Shown here piece by piece: positions 33,240 to 40,796 of a stretch of DNA of 64,000 nt; the first letter of the stretch is position 1, and each line of letters begins with the position of its first letter. A model generated the notes under the pieces. The model was not told the DNA's origin. It made no database searches and saw only the letters and a list, made by a program, of their open reading frames with translations. This DNA is from CBDIHH01 sp965279095 (GTDB taxonomy: Bacteria; Pseudomonadota; Alphaproteobacteria; Caulobacterales; Caulobacteraceae). The DNA is taken from the NCBI GenBank assembly GCA_965279095.1, contig CBDIHH010000003.1, forward strand, positions 496,001 through 560,000. Direction: 5' to 3'. The position numbers were made by a program, and so were the translations under genes.

Positions 33240-34229
33240 TTAGGCGCGGTCCGGCCCGAGCCGGACCAGGGTCTTGCCCACGTTGCGCCCGGCCATCAGC
33301 TTATCGAACTGGGCCGGGGCGGCCGCCAGGCCCTCGGCGATGTCCTCGGCGACGGTCAGGGTCCCCGCCTTGACCCAGGGGATGGCGAGGTCCAGCCACT
33401 CGTCGTAGCGGTCCTCGTAGTCATAGACGATGACCCCCATCAGCACCGCCCGCTTGCCCATGAAGCGGCCGACGGGAACGGCCATGGGCTCGCCGTGATA
33501 GTGCTCGGCCAGGCCGCTGAAGACGATGCGGCCGAACGGCTGGATCATGTCCAGGATCGGTCCGTAGACCGACATGCCCACATTCTCCAGGTGGACGGTG
33601 GGGCCTTCCGGGCAGGCCGCCTTCAGCGCCTCGACCCAGCCCTCGCGCTTGTAGTCGATGCAGTCGTCGAACCCGTATTGGTCCTTCACGAGGGCGCACT
33701 TCTCAGGCCCGCCGGCGATGCCGAAGGCCTTGCCGCCGAGGTTGCGCACGATCTGACCGGCCGTGGCGCCCACCGGCCCGGCGGCGGCGTCCACTGTCAG
33801 GATGTCGCCTGCCTTGACCTTGGCCAGCTGGGTCATGGCCGCCCAGGCGGTCAGGCCCGGCATGCCCAGGACGCTGAGGTGCAGGGACAGGGGCACGCTG
33901 GAATCGACCTTGCGCAGGGTGTCGGCGGCGGCCACGCCGTACTCCGCCCATCCCCACTGGCCCACCACATGGTCGCCCACGGCGAAGTCGGGCGAGCCCG
34001 ACCCGATCACCTCGCCCACCAGCCGGCCGGGCAGGGGCCCGTCGCCGGGGGCGGAGCCGTAGTGCTTGCCCTGCAGCGCCATGCCCAGATACGGGTCCAG
34101 CGACATCATGATGCTGCGCACCAGCACCTGTCCGTCGCCGAACGCCTCGGGGCGGGGCGCCTCGCGGACATCGAAATCCGCGGCCTTCGGCCGGGCGGAC
34201 AGTTGGGTGTTCAGGCGGATTTCGAGCAT
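33240..34229 (-). CDS. NADP-dependent oxidoreductase, zinc-independent MDR family (CurA/PTGR-like)
   Basis: The protein has 329 residues. It is a medium-chain dehydrogenase/reductase of the YncB/CurA/leukotriene B4 dehydrogenase type: LVRSIMMSLDPYLGMAL and GDHVVGQWGWAEYGV in the catalytic domain, LTVDAAAGPVGATAGQIVRNLGGKAFGIAGGPEKC in the Rossmann domain, and VHLENVGMSVYGPILDMI. There are no zinc-ligand clusters. These enzymes reduce the double bond of alpha,beta-unsaturated ketones or aldehydes with NADPH. It is a single reverse gene, divergent from the aldolase-like gene, and could act on an enone made in the pathway or on by-products. Confidence 0.92.
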   Translation of the reverse strand: MLEIRLNTQLSARPKAADFDVREAPRPEAFGDGQVLVRSIMMSLDPYLGMALQGKHYGSAPGDGPLPGRLVGEVIGSGSPDFAVGDHVVGQWGWAEYGVAAADTLRKVDSSVPLSLHLSVLGMPGLTAWAAMTQLAKVKAGDILTVDAAAGPVGATAGQIVRNLGGKAFGIAGGPEKCALVKDQYGFDDCIDYKREGWVEALKAACPEGPTVHLENVGMSVYGPILDMIQPFGRIVFSGLAEHYHGEPMAVPVGRFMGKRAVLMGVIVYDYEDRYDEWLDLAIPWVKAGTLTVAEDIAEGLAAAPAQFDKLMAGRNVGKTLVRLGPDRA

Positions 34230-34321
34230 GATCGGCGGGTCCTGTGGCGTTCGGCTCGCATCTAGTCAGCCGGGCGGCTAAGGGTCCAGGCGCCATCGCG
34301 GCCTTGTCCGGAGAGCAGTCC

Positions 34322-35077
34322 ATGAGCCGATCATTGCGCGACGAGGTCAGCCCCGAGGAATGGCAGGTGCGCACCGACCTGGCGGCCTCCTACCGGCTGG
34401 CGGCCATGTTCGGCTGGGTCGACCTGGTGTTCACCCACATCTCGGCGCGGGTCCCGGGCGGCCACGACTATCTGATCAACCCCCTGGGCCTGTTCTTCGA
34501 GGAGGTCACCGCCTCCAACCTGGTGCGCATCACCCCCGCCGGCGAGATCGTCACCGACATCACCGGGCTGGGCTACAACCACGCGGGCTTCGTCATCCAC
34601 GGCGCCATCCACGAGGCGCGGCCGGAGGTGTCGGCGGTGGTGCACCTGCACACGGTGGCAGGGGTGGCGGTGAGCTGCCAGGCGGAGGGGCTGCTGCCCC
34701 TCAACCAGGTGGCCCTGACCATGGACGTGGGCTACCACGACTACGAGGGCCTGGCCCTGGACATGGACGAGCGCCAGCGCCTGGCGGCCAACATCGGCCA
34801 GCGCAATCACCTGGTGCTGCGCAACCACGGCCTGCTCACCTGCGGCCGCACCGTCGCCCACGGCTTCCTGCACATGTACGAGATGCAGCGGGCCTGCGAG
34901 ATCCAGGTGGCGGCGCTCAGCGGCGGCCGGCCGCTGGTGATCCCGCCGGCCCCGGTCCAGGATCGCTTCCGCGACCAGATCACCGGGGTCCAGGACCTGT
35001 CCAACCTCACCGCCCGCCTGGCCTGGCCGGCGCTGATCCGCCGCCTCGATCAGCAGGACCCGAGCTACAAGGATTGA
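34322..35077 (+). CDS. Class II aldolase/adducin family protein
   Basis: The protein has 251 residues from the ATG at 34322. Family marks are LAASYRLAAMFGWVDLVFTHISARVPG, INPLGLFFEEVTASNLVRI, VVHLHTVAGVAVSC (His-x-His zinc ligands) and LRNHGLLTCGRTVAHGFLHMY (third His and helix). Microbial relatives cleave or form C-C bonds in sugar phosphates or act as decarboxylases. No phosphate-specific pattern can be confirmed by eye. It opens a forward operon with the M24 peptidase-like gene, S2 and MT2, so retro-aldol cleavage of a methylated or methylatable intermediate is possible (inference). Confidence 0.9.
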   Translation: MSRSLRDEVSPEEWQVRTDLAASYRLAAMFGWVDLVFTHISARVPGGHDYLINPLGLFFEEVTASNLVRITPAGEIVTDITGLGYNHAGFVIHGAIHEARPEVSAVVHLHTVAGVAVSCQAEGLLPLNQVALTMDVGYHDYEGLALDMDERQRLAANIGQRNHLVLRNHGLLTCGRTVAHGFLHMYEMQRACEIQVAALSGGRPLVIPPAPVQDRFRDQITGVQDLSNLTARLAWPALIRRLDQQDPSYKD

Positions 35078-35129
35078 GGTCCCGCCCGATTGGGTTCACC
35101 CTTCGCCCTCGCGTTCGGGGACGGTCGAG

Positions 35130-36506
35130 ATGAATCGCAGGGATGTGCTGGCGGCGGCGGTCGTGGGGGGCGTGGCCTCGGCCCAGGCGGGCAGCGGCGT
35201 GGCGGCCGAGACGCCGTTCAAGCTGCCGGCGGCCGAGGCGCTGAAACCCCTCCACCAGCCCTTCGTCAATTTCGAGCGGGCCTATGCGCTGATGGAGGCC
35301 AACCAGGTCGACGCCATCGTCGTGCGCGCCCCCACCAACCTCTATTACCTGACGGGGTCACGGCCCCTGTTCGGCTTCGAGACCTTCGACGCCGGCCCCG
35401 TGGCTGTGATGACCCGGCGCAAGGACGATCGCATCGCCATCATCCTGCCGGCCTTCGGCTACTACTACCAGTTCGCCGACAGCCGCCCGGGCTATGACTA
35501 CGCCTACTATCTGTTCAGCGGCGCAGATCCCTCCGGTGCGCGGTCCGCCGACGGCGAGCCCCTGGCCGCGGCCCCCTCGACCATGCGCGACCTCGGCCTT
35601 GTGCCCGCCATGCCCTTCGAGGCCTATCGCGCCAGCCAGCTCAACAAGGCCCTGGCCGCCCACGCCGCCAGCGCCAACGCCGACTGGGCGCTCCGCAAGG
35701 CGATCCGCGACCTCGGCCTGACCAAGGCGCGGGTGGCGGTGGATGATCCCCTGTTGGCCCAGCATCTGTCCGACCTGGAGCCGGGGCTGACGACTGTCGC
35801 CGGCGACAACCTTGTGCGGCGGATGCGGCAGGTGAAGACCCCCGTCACTGTGGCCCTCAGCCGCGACGCGGCGGTCGCCAACCAGGACGCGGCCCTGGCC
35901 GCGGTGCGCTCCACCGCTCGCCCCGGAGCCACCTTCCGCCAGTTGCGCGCCGCCTTCTACAGCGAGGTGGCCCTTCGCGGCGGGACCCCCGTGACCTTCC
36001 TGGTCAACGGCATCTCCTCGCCGCTGTATGACGCCGAGATCAAGGCCGGCGATGTCTTCCTCATCGACGCGGTCAGCGAGTTCGCCCTCTATCACGGCGA
36101 CTATGGCCGCACGATCAGCGTGGGCGAGCCGCGGCGAGAGATGAAGCGCGCCACCGAGGCGGCCCAGCTGGGCTGGCGGGCGGTGCGCGACCGACTGAAG
36201 CCGGGGCTGAAGTTCTCTGAGATCCGCGCCATCGGCCGCGAGGCCCTGCGCAAGGATGGCTACGACTTCGACGTCCGCTTCGGCCCGCACAACGTCGGGC
36301 TAAACCACAACGAGGACCCGTACCATCCGGAACAGGCCTTCTTCGTCGCCGATCCGGCCCTGGAGCCGGGCATGGTGCTCAGCGTCGACTGCCCGGTGCT
36401 CAACGTCGGCATGGGCGGCTCGGCCCACCTGGAGGATCTCGTCGAGATCACCGCCGACGGCCACAAGGCCCTGAACGACCTCAGCCAGCCGGTGATCACG
36501 GTCTAG
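35130..36506 (+). CDS. M24-family metallopeptidase-like protein (Xaa-Pro peptidase/creatinase fold), Tat-exported
   Basis: The protein has 458 residues. MNRRDVLAAAVVGGVASAQA is a Tat-type signal. The N-terminal creatinase-like domain (NFERAYALMEANQVDAIVV, TNLYYLTGS) is followed by the pita-bread domain. Candidate metal ligands are Asp313 (FLIDAVSEF), Asp324 (HGDYGRTI), His387 or His393 (FGPHNVGLNHNEDP), Asp420 (SVDCPV, where Glu is usual) and Glu435 (HLEDLVEIT). The family cleaves X-Pro bonds, or creatine in the creatinase branch. Asp for Glu at one ligand suggests altered metal binding. It lies in the operon of the aldolase-like gene, S2 and MT2. Confidence 0.87.
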   Translation: MNRRDVLAAAVVGGVASAQAGSGVAAETPFKLPAAEALKPLHQPFVNFERAYALMEANQVDAIVVRAPTNLYYLTGSRPLFGFETFDAGPVAVMTRRKDDRIAIILPAFGYYYQFADSRPGYDYAYYLFSGADPSGARSADGEPLAAAPSTMRDLGLVPAMPFEAYRASQLNKALAAHAASANADWALRKAIRDLGLTKARVAVDDPLLAQHLSDLEPGLTTVAGDNLVRRMRQVKTPVTVALSRDAAVANQDAALAAVRSTARPGATFRQLRAAFYSEVALRGGTPVTFLVNGISSPLYDAEIKAGDVFLIDAVSEFALYHGDYGRTISVGEPRREMKRATEAAQLGWRAVRDRLKPGLKFSEIRAIGREALRKDGYDFDVRFGPHNVGLNHNEDPYHPEQAFFVADPALEPGMVLSVDCPVLNVGMGGSAHLEDLVEITADGHKALNDLSQPVITV

Positions 36507-36607
36507 GTTGGCGCCCGCGTGTCGGATGGCTTGGTCTCGCCCCGACCGGCGCCCATGTGTATGATGCACGGTGGCAGGCTAGGGCGCTTGCCCATTGGAT
36601 TTTCGAC

Positions 36608-36979
36608 ATGTCTATCAAACAAACCTCTTCCTCGAGCCTGCTGAACAACCCGCGCCGCCCCATCCCGGGCGAGAGCGCGGAGATCGAGCGGCTGTCGCAG
36701 ATGCTGACCGCCGTGCTTGCCGAGCTCGCCATCGTCCGCGAACGGCTGGACACGGTGGAGCGGCTGTCGGCGCGCGCCGGGGTGATGACCCTGGAGGCCA
36801 TCGAGGCGTTCGAACCCGATGCGCAGGAGACGGCGGAGCGCGATGCGATCCGCCAGCGGCAGATCGCCAAGGTCTTCCGGGTCCTGCGCGACGACGCGGA
36901 GCGGCAGGCGGCGGCGCTGGAGCAGCGGCAGCCGGTTCAGGCCGAAGCAGATCAGATCATAGCGGCGGAGATGGCGTGA
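36608..36979 (+). CDS. Small helical protein S2, coupled to MT2
   Basis: The protein has 123 residues from the ATG at 36608. A flexible Ser-rich start (MSIKQTSSSSLLNN) is followed by a long amphipathic helix (IERLSQMLTAVLAELAIVRE, RLDTVERLS), then AIEAFEPDAQETAERDAIR and a second charged helix to the end. FEP followed by an acidic stretch and R-D-A is also found in S3 (VAAFEPTDEEQAARDAAR). The stop overlaps the MT2 start by one base (TGATG), so equal synthesis of S2 and MT2 is expected, as for a complex. No known family was recognised. Confidence 0.8.
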   Translation: MSIKQTSSSSLLNNPRRPIPGESAEIERLSQMLTAVLAELAIVRERLDTVERLSARAGVMTLEAIEAFEPDAQETAERDAIRQRQIAKVFRVLRDDAERQAAALEQRQPVQAEADQIIAAEMA

Positions 36980-38109
36980 TGGCACAAGCACACCCGATGA
37001 TGGCCGAGGCCAACCACGACGAGCGCGCCGAGCAGCTCTTCGTCCGCGACCTCAAGGTCTATCTGCAGACGCAGATCAACCCCATCGAACAGCGCATCGT
37101 CGGCAGCGTGGCGGCCGATGTGAACGGGCGCCGGGGGGGCGAGGCGCCCATGGCCGAGGTCCGCGAGGCCCTCCATGAGCTCGACACCTTCCGTTCCTGG
37201 GTGAGCTATCGCCGGGCGTCGCAAGAGATGCTGTGGGATGCGGTCTCCACCTCCGTTGACCGCCAGATCGACGACCTGGAGGGGCGGGCCGCGTCCGTGC
37301 AGCCCAAGGGCTCGCTGGAGATCGACCCCGATTTCAAGGCCCCGCGCTACCTGGACGCCCTCGACACCCACATGATGCCCGGCGGCTATCCCCTCGACGA
37401 CGGCGGCGTGCGCCAGGGCGCGGTGATGGACCGCGGCGGCGCCGTTTACATGCTCGGCCGCAATGGCGGGCTGATGAACGACGCCCGCGGGCATGTGGTC
37501 GCGCAGCATCTGTTCGATCGCTACCCGGACATGGCCCCCCAGCGCATCCTCGAGCTCGGCTGCGGCGTCGGCCCCTCCCTGGTGGCGGTGGCCGGCTATT
37601 TCCCCGAGGCCGAGGTCCACGGGATCGACGTGGGCGCCTCGATGCTGCGCTACGCCCATGCCCGCGCCGAGCATCTGGGCGCGCCGATCCACTTCTCGCA
37701 GCAGGACGCCGAGCACACGCATTTCGAGGACGAGAGCTTCGACCTCATCTTCACCGCGGTGCTGATCCACGAGACGTCAGGCTCCGGCGTGCGCAACATC
37801 ATGCGCGAGTGCCACCGGCTGCTGAAGCCCGGCGGCGTGGTGATCCACCTGGAGGTGCCGACCAAGGCCGGCGACAACAGCCCGTGGGCCCGCGTCAACG
37901 CGGACTTCGAGGCGATGTACAACAACGAGCCGTTCTGGCGCGGCGCGCAGAACCTCGACTTCGCGCGGCTGATGCAGGACGCCGGCTTCACTGAGCCCCT
38001 GGTCGGCTATCAGCCGGCCGTCGGCAAGGCCGAGCGCGACGTCCACGCCTTCGGGCCGGACTCGCTCGGCGTGTTCCGCTGCTGGTTCATCACCTCGGCG
38101 CGGAAGTAG
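36979..38109 (+). CDS. SAM-dependent methyltransferase MT2 with N-terminal extension
   Basis: The protein has 376 residues from the ATG overlapping the S2 stop. The first 190 residues are helical (SWVSYRRASQEMLWDAV) and end in PRYLDALDTHMMPGGYPLDD...GGLMND, shared with MT3 (PGYLVDSDVHRMPGGY...GGLLND). The class I domain follows: motif I LELGCGVGPS, HGIDVGASMLRYAHARAEHLG, QDAEHTHFEDESFDLIF, IHETSGSG and LLKPGGVVIHLEVP. MT2 and MT3 are close throughout and MT1 is more distant. SAM binding is well supported; the acceptor is unknown. Coupling to S2 suggests an obligate partner. Confidence 0.87.
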   Translation: MAQAHPMMAEANHDERAEQLFVRDLKVYLQTQINPIEQRIVGSVAADVNGRRGGEAPMAEVREALHELDTFRSWVSYRRASQEMLWDAVSTSVDRQIDDLEGRAASVQPKGSLEIDPDFKAPRYLDALDTHMMPGGYPLDDGGVRQGAVMDRGGAVYMLGRNGGLMNDARGHVVAQHLFDRYPDMAPQRILELGCGVGPSLVAVAGYFPEAEVHGIDVGASMLRYAHARAEHLGAPIHFSQQDAEHTHFEDESFDLIFTAVLIHETSGSGVRNIMRECHRLLKPGGVVIHLEVPTKAGDNSPWARVNADFEAMYNNEPFWRGAQNLDFARLMQDAGFTEPLVGYQPAVGKAERDVHAFGPDSLGVFRCWFITSARK

Positions 38110-38150
38110 GGCGGATTGGCTTGGGTTTGAACCGCCTTCCCAATCCGATC

Positions 38151-38232
38151 TGCCCGTCGAATGCCGGGATCCAGATCCTAATGCGCCGCCTTACAGCCAT
38201 ATGATCTGGGCCCCGGGATTCGCCGGGGTGAT
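38151..38232. repeat. Dispersed intergenic repeat element, copy 2
   Basis: gccgggatccagatcctaatgcg...catatgatctgggccccgggattcgccgggg repeats the hairpin order of the element at 33105-33196 with several substitutions. It sits between the convergent MT2 and glcF-like genes, again at an operon end. Confidence 0.72.
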
Positions 38233-38275
38233 CGGGTTCTATTCCATCCCTTCAATCTGAAGCCAGCTCTAGGCC

Positions 38276-39574
38276 CTAGCCGGGCACGCCCGCCGGGCGT
38301 GGCCCGCCGCAGGCCCAGTCGAGCAGCTCGACGGCGTGCACGGTGGGCGGGCCGCTGGTCCGGCTGAGCTGGGTCAGGCAGCCGATGTTGCCGCTGGCGA
38401 TCACGGCGGCCCCTGTGGCGTCGAGGGCGGCCAGCTTGCGGTCCCGCAGCTGGCCGGCGATCTGCGGCTGCAGGATGTTGTAGGTTCCCGCCGATCCGCA
38501 GCACAGGTGCGCCTCCGTCGGCTCCCGCACGTCATAGCCGGCTTGGCGTAGCAGGGCCGGTCCGACGCCGCCCAGCTTCTGGCCGTGCTGTAATGAACAG
38601 GCCGCCTGGTAGGCGACGACGAGCCCTGAGGGCTGGGTGACCGGCGGCAGGCCCGCCTGGGCCAGGAACTCGCCCACGTCCCGCGCCAGGGCGGACACCC
38701 GCGCCGCGGGCTCGGCGTAGTCCGGATCATCGCGCAGCAGGAAGCCATAGGCCTTGATCGGGGCGCCGCAGCCCGAGGCGGTGACGATGATGGCCTCCAG
38801 GCCCCCCGCCTCGACCTGCGCCGTCCAGGCATCGACGTTCGCCCGGGCGAAGGCCTTGGCCTCCGCCTCCCGGCCCATGTGGTGGCTAAGGGCGCCGCAG
38901 CAGCTCTCGCCAGGCGCGCGGACGACCTCGAATCCGGCGCCTATCAGCAGCCGTTCGGCGGCGGCCTGGATCTGCGGCCGCAGGACCGGCTCGGCGCAGC
39001 CCTGCAGCATGGCCACCCGGCCGCGCGGCGCCGGATGCGGCGCCGTCGAGGGGGCAGGGGCCGGCGCGGCCTGGGGCGTCCGCCGCGCCAAGGTCAGCAT
39101 GGCGGCCACCGGGCGCAGGGGCGCGACCGTCCCCAGCAACGACGCCAGCGGTCGCGCCAGCCGGGCCAGGGCCAGCGCCAGTCGGAACCGGCGGGGGTAG
39201 GGCAGGGTCGCCGCCAGCAGCCGGCGCAGCAGCCGATCTGCCAGGGGGCGACGGTAGCGGTCCTCGATATAGGCGCGGGCGTGGTCCACCAGCCGGCCAT
39301 AGTTCACCCCCGAGGGGCAGGTGGTCATGCAGGACAGGCACGAGAGGCAGCGGTCGATGTGCTTGACCACCTCGGCCGTCGGGGCGCGCTCGTTCTCGAG
39401 CATGTCCTTCATCAGGTAGATGCGCCCCCGGGGACTGTCGAGCTCATCGCCCAGCAGGACATAGGTGGGGCAGGTCGCGAGGCAGAAGCCGCAGTGGACG
39501 CACTTGCGGATGACGCTTTCGGACTCGGCTGTGTCGGAATCGGCAAGCTGGTCTAGGGAGAAGCGGGTCTGCAT
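38276..39574 (-). CDS. glcF: Glycolate oxidase iron-sulfur subunit (GlcF)
   Basis: The protein has 432 residues. Two ferredoxin-type 4Fe-4S motifs lie near the N-terminus (CVHCGFCLATCPTY and CLSCLSCMTTCPSG). The C-terminal half has two CCG domains with PGESCCGALSHHMG and HLCCGSAGTYNILQP, as in GlcF and LutA-type proteins. It passes electrons from the flavoprotein subunits GlcD/GlcE to the respiratory chain. It is the last of a glcD-glcE-glcF run with 6 bp to glcE. Its place downstream of amidohydrolase and alpha/beta-hydrolase genes suggests that a 2-hydroxy acid such as glycolate is a pathway end-product. Confidence 0.94.
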   Translation of the reverse strand: MQTRFSLDQLADSDTAESESVIRKCVHCGFCLATCPTYVLLGDELDSPRGRIYLMKDMLENERAPTAEVVKHIDRCLSCLSCMTTCPSGVNYGRLVDHARAYIEDRYRRPLADRLLRRLLAATLPYPRRFRLALALARLARPLASLLGTVAPLRPVAAMLTLARRTPQAAPAPAPSTAPHPAPRGRVAMLQGCAEPVLRPQIQAAAERLLIGAGFEVVRAPGESCCGALSHHMGREAEAKAFARANVDAWTAQVEAGGLEAIIVTASGCGAPIKAYGFLLRDDPDYAEPAARVSALARDVGEFLAQAGLPPVTQPSGLVVAYQAACSLQHGQKLGGVGPALLRQAGYDVREPTEAHLCCGSAGTYNILQPQIAGQLRDRKLAALDATGAAVIASGNIGCLTQLSRTSGPPTVHAVELLDWACGGPRPAGVPG

Positions 39575-39580
39575 GGGGTC

Positions 39581-40795
39581 TCAATCGGCCTCGGGCGGGG
39601 CGCCGGACAGGTCATGACGCGGGCCGAGCACGCCCTGCGGATCGAAGGCGGCCTTGACCCGCGCCGACAGCGCCGTGAGGGCGGGCGGTTGGGGAGGGAA
39701 GGTGGAAATCCTCGCGCGCACCGTGACAGGCGCCCGCACCAGGGTCGCGTGCCCACCGAGCCGGGCGACGACAGGCCGTACAGCTTTCGCGCCGCCGTCA
39801 GCCTCGGGGGGCATGGCCAGCCAGACCAGGCCTCCCGCCCAGTCGTAGACGGCCTCCGCTACGCGCTCCGCCAAGGCCTCGACCAGGCGCCAGCCGTCGG
39901 CAGGGGCCACGGACACCCGCCAGAGGGACCGCGGGTCGGCCTGGAAGGGGCCGACGTCGCTGATGTGGCGCCAAAGGCGGCGGCTGTCTTCGGGGCCCAG
40001 CACCTCGTGGCCGCCGTGGGCGGGCAGAAGCCGGCCGATGGCGTCGATCCCATGGACGATGGAAGGCTCCACCCCCTCCAGGCGCAGAAGCGTGGCCGGC
40101 CCGGTCAGCGCCTCCCAGCCGCGGGGCAGGTGGGCCGCCGCGGTCACCGGCGTCGGCGAGCCGAGGCAGGCGCCCATGGCCTCGCAGGCCTGGGCGTCGG
40201 TCAGGCCGCGCAGCACCAGGGTGGCGCTCGAGCGGGGACGGGGGAGCACCTTCAACGTCACCTCGGTCAGCGCCGCCAGGGTCCCCCACGATCCCGCCAG
40301 CACCTTGGGCAGGTCATAGCCGGTGACGTTCTTCACCACCTTGCCGCCTGCCTTGAAGATGTCGCCGCGCCCCGAGACCGCGCTGAAGCCGAGGAAATGG
40401 TCGCGCACGGCGCCGGCCGTCAGCCGCCGCGGCCCCGCCGCATTGGCCGCGATCATCCCTCCAAGCGTCCCCTGGCCCGCGGGCAGGCCCAGCAGGGGGC
40501 CGTAGTCCATGGGCTCGAAGGCCAGCATCTGGCCGCTGGCCTCGAGCAGCCGCTCCACCGCTTCCAGTCGCGCGCCCGGCTGGGCGGTCAGGATCAGTTC
40601 CGGCGGGTCGTAGTCGATCACCGCGTCCAGGCCGCTCATGTCCAGGCGGCCATCGGCGGCCCGGGTCGCGCCCAGGGTCGCCTTGGAGCCGCCGCCGACG
40701 ATCTCCAGGGTGCGCCCGGCGGCCCCGGCCTGCAGGATGGCGTCCTGAACCTCGGTCTCGTCCATGGGACGCAGGCTGTCAGGGTAGCCGGTCAC
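39581..40795 (-). CDS. glcE: Glycolate oxidase subunit GlcE (FAD-binding)
   Basis: The protein has 404 residues from a GTG at 40795, immediately after the glcD stop; an ATG at 40765 would remove ten residues. It has the PCMH/VAO-type FAD-binding domain: LEIVGGGSKATLG, YDPPELILTAQPGARLEAVERLLEASGQML, GTLGGMIAANAAGPRRLTAG and FKAGGKVVKNVTGYDLPKVLAGS. This is the smaller flavin subunit partnering GlcD. The reading frame is intact and colinear with the family. It is needed with GlcD and GlcF to oxidise glycolate or related 2-hydroxy acids to the 2-oxo acid. Confidence 0.93.
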   Translation of the reverse strand: MTGYPDSLRPMDETEVQDAILQAGAAGRTLEIVGGGSKATLGATRAADGRLDMSGLDAVIDYDPPELILTAQPGARLEAVERLLEASGQMLAFEPMDYGPLLGLPAGQGTLGGMIAANAAGPRRLTAGAVRDHFLGFSAVSGRGDIFKAGGKVVKNVTGYDLPKVLAGSWGTLAALTEVTLKVLPRPRSSATLVLRGLTDAQACEAMGACLGSPTPVTAAAHLPRGWEALTGPATLLRLEGVEPSIVHGIDAIGRLLPAHGGHEVLGPEDSRRLWRHISDVGPFQADPRSLWRVSVAPADGWRLVEALAERVAEAVYDWAGGLVWLAMPPEADGGAKAVRPVVARLGGHATLVRAPVTVRARISTFPPQPPALTALSARVKAAFDPQGVLGPRHDLSGAPPEAD

Positions 40796-40796
40796 G

